From contig JAIQES010000035.1 of NCBI GenBank assembly GCA_020073705.1, positions 1 to 46,009 of the forward strand: a stretch of 46,009 nucleotides of DNA, in the 5' to 3' direction. A program made the position numbers and the translations under genes. This stretch comes from Terriglobia bacterium. GTDB lineage: Bacteria > Acidobacteriota > Terriglobia > Acidiferrales > UBA7541. The notes under the pieces were generated by a model. It had not been told where the DNA came from. It ran no database searches and worked only from the letters and a program-made list of their open reading frames with translations. Below, in pieces: positions 40,472 to 46,009 of the stretch; the stretch's first letter is position 1; the number at the start of each line of letters is the position of its first letter.

Positions 40472-41095
40472 ATGACACTGACCAAGCGGCAAAAAGAGGT
40501 TCTCGATTTTCTGGTTACCTTCCTGAACAAGCACGGCTACTCGCCGAGCTTCGAAGAGATTGCGCGCTCGCTGAAGCTGACTTCGCTCGCCACAGTACAC
40601 AAGCACATCACGACGCTTGAACGCAAAGGATTTGTCCGGCGCGGCTACAACCAGAGCCGGTCGATCGAGGTGACGCAGCTTCCGAAGCGGGTGCGCGAGC
40701 AGGTGCTTGACCGGCACACGGTCGAGCTGCCGCTGATGGGGCGCATCGCCGCGGGCCGGCCGCTCGAGGCCATCGAAGACCGCGAGACGCTTTCGCTCGG
40801 CGAATTCGCGCGCTCGGATAAGACGTTCGTACTGCAAGTGAAGGGCAGCTCGATGATCGAAGACCATATTCTGAACGGCGATTACGTGGTCATCGAACCG
40901 ACGCAGGTCGCCAACCCCGGCGAAATTGTCGTGGCGTTGATCGGCAATGACGAAGCCACGCTCAAGCGTTTTTATCGCGAGTCGGGAGGGAAGATTCGTT
41001 TGCAGCCGGCGAATTCGGAGATGGCTCCCATCGTCGTGCCGGCGGCCGACGTGAAGATTCAAGGCCGCGTCGTCGGCGTCCTCCGCAAGTATTGA
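40472..41095 (+). CDS. lexA: SOS repressor LexA
   Basis: 207 residues from the ATG at 40472, with AGGAG six bases upstream; a GTG directly before it (40469) is an alternative. The N-terminal winged helix-turn-helix starts LTKRQKEVLDFL and has SPSFEEIARSLKLTSLATVHKHI as the recognition region (about residues 23-45). The self-cleavage site is Ala94-Gly95 in RIAAGRPLEA. The catalytic dyad is Ser127 (GSSM) and Lys165 (TLKRF). It represses DNA-damage genes, probably including recA in this window and itself. Confidence 0.97.
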   Translation: MTLTKRQKEVLDFLVTFLNKHGYSPSFEEIARSLKLTSLATVHKHITTLERKGFVRRGYNQSRSIEVTQLPKRVREQVLDRHTVELPLMGRIAAGRPLEAIEDRETLSLGEFARSDKTFVLQVKGSSMIEDHILNGDYVVIEPTQVANPGEIVVALIGNDEATLKRFYRESGGKIRLQPANSEMAPIVVPAADVKIQGRVVGVLRKY

Positions 41096-41128
41096 TTGAC
41101 TGTTTCGGAATGGACCATTGTAATTCTA

Positions 41129-41157
41129 TTGCATACAACTTCGGACTATTGTAATAT
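41129..41157 (+). promoter_or_regulatory. Putative bactofilin promoter
   Basis: TTGCAT at 41129-41134, 17 bases, TAATAT at 41152-41157. It would yield a leader of about 150 bases to the ATG at 41312 that contains a small hairpin CGGGCT-CCC-AGCCCG around 41,170. Confidence 0.6.
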
Positions 41158-41311
41158 TTGGTTCCTCCAGCCGGGCTCCCAGCCCGCGTTACTCTCAGGA
41201 ACACCGCGCCAGTAATTCTCTGTTCCATTTTTGCATAGGGGACTACAGTGTTTTGCACCCCGGTCCAACCCCCGTTCAACCGGCGGGTTGGTATGACCGA
41301 GGAGGGCCAAG

Positions 41312-41905
41312 ATGTGGGGAAATAAGAGACAAGAAACGCCGCAACCGACTACCGCGAAAGCCCCGGGAAAACCAGTACCGGTAGCGAAGCCGGCTTCGGT
41401 AAAAACGGAGGAAACTGCCATGAGCACTGATGCCATGCGCCCGTTGAGCACTACGCCGTCCGGTTCAACCGCCCGGCTAGGCGCCAGCTTGCATGTAAAG
41501 GGCGAGATTTCCGGTAATGAAGATCTGCACATTGACGGCAGCCTCGAGGGGCTGATCCAGCTCGAAGACCGCAAGCTGACTGTCGGCGCCAGCGCCAAGC
41601 TGACCGCCGACGTGGTGGCGCGCGAAGTCGTCGTCTATGGCAGCGTCAAGGGCAATCTGCGCGCCCGCGACCGCATCGAAATCAAGAAGGATGGTTCGGT
41701 GGTCGGCGATCTCACTACCGCGCGCATCATGATTGAGGACGGGGCGTACTTCAAAGGCTCAATCGAGATCGATCGCACCGCATCCGTCAGCGAAACCGAC
41801 CTAGACAAGCCCGCGTACTCCCGCGCCGCCACGGTTTCGGCCGCGACGACTCCGGCGCATGTGACAACGACGGCTCACTCGACAACAACGAAGTCGTCGA
41901 GCTAA
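41312..41905 (+). CDS. Bactofilin
   Basis: 197 residues; GAGGAGGG precedes the ATG. The middle (about 55-155) is the bactofilin domain, a right-handed beta-helix in which short strands repeat: ASLHVKGEISGNEDLHIDGSLEG (residues 57-79), then KLTVGASAKL, VVVYGSVKGNL and DRIEIKKDGSVVGDL. The N- and C-terminal tails are Pro/Thr/Ser/Ala-rich and disordered. Bactofilins polymerise without nucleotide into cytoskeletal filaments that guide cell-shape and wall enzymes. It is transcribed alone. Confidence 0.93.
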   Translation: MWGNKRQETPQPTTAKAPGKPVPVAKPASVKTEETAMSTDAMRPLSTTPSGSTARLGASLHVKGEISGNEDLHIDGSLEGLIQLEDRKLTVGASAKLTADVVAREVVVYGSVKGNLRARDRIEIKKDGSVVGDLTTARIMIEDGAYFKGSIEIDRTASVSETDLDKPAYSRAATVSAATTPAHVTTTAHSTTTKSSS

Positions 41906-42271
41906 ACCATGCCTTTTGCGCCCGCCCGCGGTGCTGCGCCTGGACGCGTTGCACCGCGCGGCGATTGGCGTCCCGCCTGATTTGGGACAAGACTCACGCC
42001 CGGGTATTATGTCTCAAATCCAATTCCCCATGGGAATTGACCCCTGCCTCCCCCTCCGCCGGGCGGCGAGTTCTTCCCGCCGTTTCGGACTAATCCAGTT
42101 CAACTTCGCCAGGGGCATACGATCTGACCAAGCTCTCCCAAGACCGTGAGTTATAGATGGCTTGTGCGCTAAATCTTCGGGGGTATAATTAGGGCCAGAA
42201 TGGTGCCGTAATAGACCGGCACGTGGGCCGCGCCTTTCGAACCCCATGCCGTTCTCGGAGGGAGGAAAGCC
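41906..42271. other. Intergenic region with a promoter
   Basis: About 365 bases with no gene. The only clear element is the promoter at 42162-42189; the remainder shows no recognised structure. Confidence 0.4.
42162..42189 (+). promoter_or_regulatory. Putative promoter of the small membrane protein gene
   Basis: TTGTGC at 42162-42167, 16 bases, consensus TATAAT at 42184-42189, about 83 bases before the ATG at 42272. Confidence 0.6.
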
Positions 42272-42550
42272 ATGGAGCCATTAAGTGTCCTCACGATGCT
42301 CTTCGGTGCGTGGGGTGTTATCACGGCCGTTCTGGCTATTCTTGTGATCTACCGCGCAACGCTGTCGTCAAGGGAAGATGACCAGATCTTCATTGATGCG
42401 GCAGAGCACCTTCACTACGAAGAGCAGCAGGAACTCGTCGCTAGGATGACACGACTTCGCACGCCGATTATTGCGCTGACTGCGATTTCGGCCGTTCTGT
42501 TTCTTTCAGGCGTGAGCTTCTGGGTTTATCAGGGTTTGAAGAACTTCTAA
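42272..42550 (+). CDS. Small two-helix membrane protein
   Basis: 92 residues; GGAGGGAGG precedes the ATG. Two hydrophobic helices (about 7-27, VLTMLFGAWGVITAVLAILVIY; and about 66-86, IIALTAISAVLFLSGVSFWVY) flank a charged loop rich in Glu, Asp, Gln and Arg (about 30-64) that would be on one side of the membrane. I do not recognise a family. The next gene, an HNH-like protein, follows after 55 bases and could be co-transcribed. Confidence 0.8.
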   Translation: MEPLSVLTMLFGAWGVITAVLAILVIYRATLSSREDDQIFIDAAEHLHYEEQQELVARMTRLRTPIIALTAISAVLFLSGVSFWVYQGLKNF

Positions 42551-42605
42551 GCTGGCGGCGCCGCGAACTTGCAACCAAGAACGAGGCCAAACTGGGAGGT
42601 GTGCA

Positions 42606-42953
42606 ATGCCATTAGATCCTTGGACGCTGCGTTGGGTAGCCAAGCCTGTGACACGTGTTCAGGGATTGCACATTCTGGAGCGGGATCACTACCGCTGCCA
42701 GTACTGCGGGCTCGACGGCAAAAGCAGTTTTGAAAACGCCCTCCTGATGGGTGTCGATTTCGTAGTGCCCCGCGCCCGAAGAGGCAGGAAAGTTCTCAGT
42801 AATCTGGTGGCCTGCTGCCGCTCGTGCAACCTCATTAAGGGCCGCCGGTTATTCAACAATTTTGAAGAAGCAAAAGCGTACGTCCTGACCGAACGCGAAA
42901 AGCTTCGTAAGGTGTGGGAAGAGAAAACATCGCGGCAGCGCCCGTCGCCGTGA
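42606..42953 (+). CDS. HNH-like protein lacking the general-base His
   Basis: 115 residues; GGGAGG before the ATG. It has the zinc-ribbon and fold residues of HNH nucleases: CQYCG (Cys31, Cys34), NLVACCRSCN (Asn66, Cys71, Cys74, Asn75) and LIKGRR. The DH pair that supplies the metal-activating His is DF here (Asp51-Phe52 in VDFVVPRARRG). It is therefore either inactive as a nuclease or uses another residue. The C-terminal helix (FEEAKAYVLTEREKLRKVWEE) is intact, so the gene does not look decayed. Function unknown. Confidence 0.82.
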   Translation: MPLDPWTLRWVAKPVTRVQGLHILERDHYRCQYCGLDGKSSFENALLMGVDFVVPRARRGRKVLSNLVACCRSCNLIKGRRLFNNFEEAKAYVLTEREKLRKVWEEKTSRQRPSP

Positions 42954-43140
42954 GCACATAATCGATTTCAAAGATCCAGCTATGTTCACAAAACCGTGGG
43001 TACTCACACTGGCCCTGCTGAAATCATGCGTAGAAACCAACTGACCATAACCAATGCAATAGCACGATTCTACGAGGCGTATCGCTTGGAGGCGGGGGGC
43101 GAATCGTTTAGGTGCACTGAAAACACATAGATATCTCCAT

Positions 43141-43177
43141 AGGGGTGACATTTTCACGTTGCTGTAAAGGGGTGACA
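43141..43177 (+). repeat. Direct repeat AGGGGTGACA x2
   Basis: Two identical 10-base copies start 27 bases apart (43141 and 43168), 36 bases upstream of the rplM -35 box. Such GGGGTGACA repeats remind me of IS terminal sequences, so this may be a remnant insertion-sequence end; an activator or repressor site is the alternative. Confidence 0.5.
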
Positions 43178-43212
43178 CAATTATGGAGCTAAGACACGGG
43201 CGCAAACGCGCG

Positions 43213-43241
43213 TTGACAAATCCGCGTGTATCCCTTACTGT
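43213..43241 (+). promoter_or_regulatory. rplM-rpsI promoter
   Basis: Consensus TTGACA at 43213-43218, 17 bases, TACTGT at 43236-43241; the rplM ATG is at 43280. Confidence 0.75.
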
Positions 43242-43279
43242 GTACGTTTGTCTCTACATGGAAAGGTGTGACTGAGCAC

Positions 43280-43729
43280 ATGCGCACGTATGTTCCCCGG
43301 GGACGGGAGACTGAGCAAATTGAGCAGGGCGGCGGGTGGTTCGTAGTAGACGCCGCGGGGCAGGTAATGGGCCGAGTGGCGACGCGCATCGCGCGCATCT
43401 TGATCGGCAAGGACAAGGCTAACTATACGCCGTACCTGGACTGCGGTGACCACGTCGTGGTCATAAATGCCGATAAGATCCGGCTGACCGGCAACAAGCT
43501 CGAACAGAAGATTTATCGTCATCACAGCGGCTATCCCGGCGGGTTGAAGGAAGTGCCGGCGAAGCGGCTGCGGCCGACCCGCGCGGACTGGATGCTCCGA
43601 GAAGCAGTTCTAGGCATGTTGCCGAAGAACAAATTGCGCGCGTTACGCGCGAAGAAGCTGCGGATTTATCTGGACGATAAAGGTTTGCAACGGCATGCCG
43701 GGCAGAAACCGCAACTGCTTGCTCAGTAG
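43280..43729 (+). CDS. rplM: 50S ribosomal protein L13
   Basis: 149 residues from the ATG at 43280; GTG codons at 43266 and 43268 are alternatives but too close to the GGAAAGG that would serve as SD. GWFVVDAAGQVMGRVATRIARIL, YTPYLDCGDHVVVINADKI and the signature HHSGYPGGLKEVPAKRL are typical of L13 (motifs span residues about 19-40, 49-67 and 80-96). It binds 23S rRNA early in 50S assembly. It is followed by rpsI as in most bacteria. No L13-type leader structure was recognised in the short leader. Confidence 0.96.
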   Translation: MRTYVPRGRETEQIEQGGGWFVVDAAGQVMGRVATRIARILIGKDKANYTPYLDCGDHVVVINADKIRLTGNKLEQKIYRHHSGYPGGLKEVPAKRLRPTRADWMLREAVLGMLPKNKLRALRAKKLRIYLDDKGLQRHAGQKPQLLAQ

Positions 43730-43783
43730 CAATCCGAGACGCGCCTGACCGGAGTTTTTCAGGATTTGATGTGAGGAGGGAAT

Positions 43784-44203
43784 TTGAGTTCCAGCGCACA
43801 GCCTATTGAGGGCGCGAAACAGAAGTTTTACGGCACCGGCCGCCGCAAGGAATCGGTAGCGCGCGTGTTCCTGACGTTCGGCTCCGGCAAGATTTCCATT
43901 AATGGCCGCACGGTGGATGAATATTTCCGCAACGTGAACTGGCGCAATCGCGCTGTCGAACCGATGAAGTTCACCGAGACGGCGGGTTCGGTGGACATCG
44001 TCGCCACCGTGAACGGTGGTGGCGTGGGCGGCCAGTCCGGCGCGGTGCGCATGGGGCTTTCCCGCGCGCTGGCGCTGTTCAATCCGGAACTCCGAGCAGG
44101 CCTGCGCAAGAACGGTTTTCTGACGCGCGATTCGCGCATGAAGGAACGCAAGAAGTACGGGCAGAAGGGCGCCCGCAAGCGCTTCCAGTTCAGCAAGCGC
44201 TAG
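43784..44203 (+). CDS. rpsI: 30S ribosomal protein S9
   Basis: 139 residues from a TTG start at 43784 with GGAGG about 5 bases before it. FYGTGRRKESVARVFL opens the S9 fold; GGGVGGQSGAVRMGLSRAL is the conserved centre; the basic C-terminal tail KKYGQKGARKRFQFSKR reaches the P-site tRNA. Gene order rplM-rpsI is conserved. It is followed by a structured 138-base spacer and rpsB. Confidence 0.97.
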   Translation: MSSSAQPIEGAKQKFYGTGRRKESVARVFLTFGSGKISINGRTVDEYFRNVNWRNRAVEPMKFTETAGSVDIVATVNGGGVGGQSGAVRMGLSRALALFNPELRAGLRKNGFLTRDSRMKERKKYGQKGARKRFQFSKR

Positions 44204-44214
44204 TCAGCGAGTTC

Positions 44215-44307
44215 TGATCCCGGCTGGCCGGGATCAAATTCACGGCCGGCAAGGAGCCGGCATTAGGATGTTCGGCTGCGAACCGTCTTGTGCAACGTGC
44301 CGGTTCG
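44215..44307 (+). promoter_or_regulatory. Three consecutive hairpins in the rpsI-rpsB spacer
   Basis: Hairpin 1: TGATCCCGG-CTGG-CCGGGATCA (44215-44236). Hairpin 2: GCCGGC-AAGGA-GCCGGC (44245-44261). Hairpin 3: CGAACCG-N15-CGGTTCG (44279-44307). The first, without a U-tract, may end or attenuate rpsI transcription. The others lie in the rpsB leader and could bind S2 for autoregulation; that is inference. Confidence 0.55.
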
Positions 44308-44341
44308 TGGTGAGGAAACATCTATCTCCTGAGGAGGAAAG

Positions 44342-44947
44342 TTGGCAGTTGAAATAACGATGAAAGAGTTGCTGGAGGCCGGCGTCCATTTTGGCCACCA
44401 GACCCGCCGCTGGAACCCGAAGATGAAGGAATACATTTTCGGTGAACGCAATGGAATCCACATCATTGACCTTCAGAAAACATTGAAGCTGTTTCGCGAA
44501 GCAGCCCGATTTGTCAGCGAATTGAGCAGCGGCGGCAAGACGATACTGTTTATCGGGACCAAGCGCCAGGCGCAGGAATCGGTCGCCGAGGAAGCAAACC
44601 GCTGCGGGATGTTCTATGTCAATTATCGCTGGCTTGGGGGCACGCTGACCAATTGGGCGACCTTGCAGAAGTCCATCAAGCGCCTGAAGACGCTGAAGGC
44701 CATGACCGAAGACGGCCGGATGGCGCAACTTTCCGCCGATCGCGCCGGCATCAGCCCGTCACCCCGAGCTCGGCCAGCGTCGTCGCGACCTCGTCCATCC
44801 CGCCGCGCTGGTACAGGTCCAGCAGCGCCCGGAGCTGCTCTTTCGTCAGCGCATGAAGACGCTGCAGCATTGCGGCCCGGCTCCGGGCGGCCGCCTGCGG
44901 CACCAGGGCGTGGGATCTCCGTTAGAGGCGCCGGAGCCGCTGCGTGA
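44342..44947 (+). CDS. rpsB: 30S ribosomal protein S2, 5' half only; abnormal 3' end
   Basis: TTG start at 44342 with GAGGAGG just upstream. The first 130 residues are clear S2: [55 protein letters not shown] and [19 protein letters not shown]. Homology stops near 44,737; the S2 core continues in other bacteria for another 100 or more residues, including the DALFVID region, which is absent. The 70 residues that follow are Pro/Ala/Arg-rich and antisense to a small minus-strand frame. A cell cannot do without S2, so either the assembly is chimeric here or an intact copy exists elsewhere. The expected neighbour tsf is also missing. Confidence 0.85.
   Translation: MAVEITMKELLEAGVHFGHQTRRWNPKMKEYIFGERNGIHIIDLQKTLKLFREAARFVSELSSGGKTILFIGTKRQAQESVAEEANRCGMFYVNYRWLGGTLTNWATLQKSIKRLKTLKAMTEDGRMAQLSADRAGISPSPRARPASSRPRPSRRAGTGPAAPGAALSSAHEDAAALRPGSGRPPAAPGRGISVRGAGAAA
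44751..44870 (-). CDS. Small GC-rich ORF of unknown function, possibly part of a broken gene
   Basis: 39 codons from the ATG at 44870 ([20 protein letters not shown], then [19 protein letters not shown]). The composition is that of a helical protein and is more sensible than the plus-strand frame opposite it. The same frame extends upstream past a single TAA (near 44,922) to another ATG near 44,976 preceded by GGTGGAG, so a 75-codon gene with one nonsense codon is possible. I do not recognise a family. It lies inside the GC-rich segment between the S2 breakpoint and the sigma fragment. Confidence 0.35.
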   Translation of the reverse strand: MLQRLHALTKEQLRALLDLYQRGGMDEVATTLAELGVTG

Positions 44948-45002
44948 GGGTCACGACACGATGTCGGATGCCCATGGCCTAGCTCCACCAACGGCGCAAC
45001 GA

Positions 45003-45191
45003 TCACCGTGGGTACGCTTCGACCAGCTCGTAGAAAACTTCCTGAAGAATGTCCTCCGCGTCGCCCGGGTCGCGGACACGCCGGCGGATGAAGTTGCGCA
45101 GCCGGGCGTACTTTCGATCGATCGCTTCCGAGATCCGCCGGTCCTGTTGCGCCATCGGCAAGTGCTTTCTCAGCGCCTCGTCCATCCACAC
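45003..45191 (-). pseudogene. 5' fragment of an ECF sigma factor gene
   Basis: 62 codons, of which the start may be the Met at 45155 (MAQQDRRISEAID). RKYARLRNFIRRRVRDPGDAEDILQEVFYELVEAY (residues about 26-60, partly quoted) is region 2 of an ECF-type sigma factor, including the DAEDILQEVF core-binding helix. Homology ends abruptly at about 45,008 and a stop follows at 45003, so the DNA-binding region 4 is absent. No continuation is found in the other two frames. Either an assembly break or a real truncation. Confidence 0.65.
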
Positions 45192-45248
45192 CTGTAGACG
45201 TCTGAGCGCGGCGAATATTTTAGGTGGAATGTTACAGGATAACGTATC

Positions 45249-45272
45249 CGCAGATTGCGCAGATTGCGCAGA
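45249..45272 (+). repeat. 9-bp tandem repeat
   Basis: CGCAGATTG occurs twice in a row followed by CGCAGA (2.7 copies). Close by, GGCGGTA is also duplicated near 45,280. Typical slippage-prone intergenic sequence. Confidence 0.75.
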
Positions 45273-45389
45273 AGCTCACGGCGGTAGGCGGTAGGTAGCA
45301 GATGGCAGGTAGGACACGGGTAAGTGGCGAATCAGGAAGCGGCGGTCACTCCCGACCAAAATCAGAGCACTTGAGGATGTTCCGCATGG

Positions 45390-45446
45390 CTGTAGCGCCG
45401 GTGTCCTCACCGGCACTTTTCGGCGCAGAGCATAGCGCGGCTACAG
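45390..45446 (+). repeat. Structured repeat element, GTAGC-hairpin family, copy 1
   Basis: Outer arms CTGTAGC (45390-45396) and GCTACAG (45440-45446) enclose a perfect 7-bp hairpin GCCGGTG-TCCT-CACCGGC (45397-45414). A related element lies at 45868-45889 on the other strand. Confidence 0.6.
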
Positions 45447-45594
45447 AACCTGTTGGCACCAACACGTGTAATCGTCATTGAATTCTTCCAACTGCTCCGA
45501 ACCTCGGCCGGCTCGCACAAGTCTTCAGGTCTCCGACAATCAGCTTCAGCATGGGGGAGTCTCGAATTTGGTTCAATTTTGATAAAATCCGAGG

Positions 45595-45756
45595 ATGGTC
45601 AACAGAAAACAGAGGTGGGTTCTTGTGTTAGTGGTTTTCTGGACTTGCCTTGCTGCCTGGGCAGCATCAGGATCTGGCATGAATCGAGGTTGGTATTTTG
45701 ACCCTTATGGTTTCTTGATCTTTTCTCTCCCTGTCTCGGTTCTTGGCGGATTCTAA
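45595..45756 (+). CDS. Small two-helix membrane protein, possibly cut short by a nonsense codon
   Basis: 53 codons from the ATG at 45595. A basic start (MVNRKQR) is followed by a hydrophobic helix (WVLVLVVFWTCLAAWAA), a polar loop (SGMNRGWYFDPYG) and a second hydrophobic helix (FLIFSLPVSVLGGF). After the TAA the frame goes on as YWRWKPK and stops, which looks like the natural basic end of such a protein. No good SD: GAGG touches the ATG. Function unknown. Confidence 0.5.
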   Translation: MVNRKQRWVLVLVVFWTCLAAWAASGSGMNRGWYFDPYGFLIFSLPVSVLGGF

Positions 45757-45867
45757 TATTGGCGTTGGAAACCAAAATAACCAAGCCAGTCCCAATTGAT
45801 ATCGACTGGCGCAGTCTCTAACGTCTGCGTCAGCCAACTCCGGTGCAAACGCCGACGCTACTGCGCC

Positions 45868-45889
45868 CACGGCCGAGACGGCCGTGCTA
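45868..45889 (-). repeat. Structured repeat element, GTAGC-hairpin family, copy 2
   Basis: On the minus strand GTAGCACGGCC begins the element; CACGGCC-N5-GGCCGTG is a perfect 7-bp stem (45868-45886). It overlaps the TAG stop of the ABC-F gene. The layout (GTAGC then a GC-rich hairpin with a TCTC-like loop) matches copy 1. It could double as a 3' stabiliser or terminator. Confidence 0.5.
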
Positions 45890-46009
45890 CGAAGGCGAGA
45901 GGTCGAGGACTTCGTTGGCGAGTTTACTGATGAGATAACGGTCGTGGGAGACGAACAGAATGGTTCCGGGGAAACGTGCCAGGGTATCCTCGACGGCCTC
46001 GCGCGCTTC
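45887..46009 (-). CDS. ABC-F family ATPase, C-terminal fragment (runs off the window)
   Basis: Forty codons plus TAG; the 5' part lies beyond the right edge. EAREAVEDTLARFPGTILFV followed by SHDRYLISKLANEVLDL is the end of the second nucleotide-binding domain of ABC-F proteins, with the H-loop His in SHDRY. ABC-F proteins act on ribosomes (translation factors or antibiotic protection) and lack membrane domains. The subgroup cannot be told from this piece. Confidence 0.85.
   Translation of the reverse strand, partial: EAREAVEDTLARFPGTILFVSHDRYLISKLANEVLDLSPS

Larger units (their letters stand above)
42954..43279. other. Intergenic region upstream of rplM
   Basis: About 325 bases with no gene. 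It contains two copies of AGGGGTGACA (43141-43150 and 43168-43177) and the rplM promoter (43213-43241). The left 180 bases show nothing recognised. Confidence 0.45.
45192..45886. other. Mostly non-coding region with repeats and one small ORF
   Basis: About 700 bases. It holds a 9-bp tandem repeat (45249-45272), a 57-base structured repeat (45390-45446), a small membrane-protein frame (45595-45756) and a hairpin by the end of the ABC-F gene (45868-45886). Nothing else was recognised. Confidence 0.45.

Noticed and set aside
40340-41062. Minus-strand open frame opposite lexA
   Set aside because: Shadow of lexA, whose catalytic residues and cleavage site are all present on the plus strand.
42954-43140. 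tRNA or small RNA gene upstream of rplM
   Set aside because: I looked for a TTCGA-type T-loop with matching acceptor arms here and in other long spacers and found none.

Overview
The window looks like a chromosomal piece of an Acidobacteriota-like soil or sediment bacterium. This is inferred from the gene families (giant NxxGxxAF/Ig-repeat secreted protein, bactofilin, FHA-GAF-SpoIIE phosphatase, hairpin repeats beginning GTAGC) and moderately high GC; no rRNA or other taxonomic marker is present. Most genes have strong Shine-Dalgarno (SD) sites, and GTG/TTG starts are common.

Layout. 1-3.9 kb: secreted alpha/beta hydrolase, a two-domain NTF2-like secreted protein and, on the minus strand, a SgcJ/EcaC-like protein. 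3.9-10.6 kb: a minus-strand catabolic operon reading CoA-transferase A, CoA-transferase B, LLM flavin oxidoreductase, DUF6282-like metal hydrolase, acyl-CoA dehydrogenase, CitE-type lyase, MaoC hydratase. Its CoA part resembles itaconate/leucine dissimilation gene sets; the LLM and hydrolase genes are unusual additions. 11-14.5 kb (plus): two-subunit Mo hydroxylase with a Tat signal, then mobA. 14.4-20.6 kb (minus): NAD-dependent formate dehydrogenase fdsG-B-A-D and fdhD, with mobA and fdhD overlapping tail to tail. 21-33.9 kb (plus): Ser/Thr kinase, a 2300-residue secreted repeat protein, an outer-membrane barrel, a STAS antagonist and an FHA-GAF-PP2C phosphatase, possibly one signalling/surface locus. 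34.2-41.1 kb: recA, a minimal penicillin-binding transpeptidase, korAB (minus, with an intrinsic terminator) and lexA. 41.3-44.7 kb: bactofilin, a small membrane protein, an HNH-like protein lacking its general-base His, rplM, rpsI and the 5' half of rpsB. 44.7-46.0 kb: homology to S2 stops abruptly and is followed by fragments (small GC-rich ORF with an internal stop, 5' end of an ECF sigma gene, small membrane ORF with a suspicious stop, hairpin repeats) and the 3' end of an ABC-F gene.

The most useful observations are: (i) a 19-bp motif, 17/19 identical, shared by the recA and lexA promoters, with 11-bp-spaced direct repeats in the lexA copy, a candidate LexA operator of unfamiliar type; (ii) the seven-gene catabolic operon of unknown substrate; (iii) a hairpin that captures the kinase start codon; (iv) tandem hairpins before rpsB; and (v) the abrupt loss of rpsB homology, which suggests an assembly chimera or a real breakpoint near 44,737.
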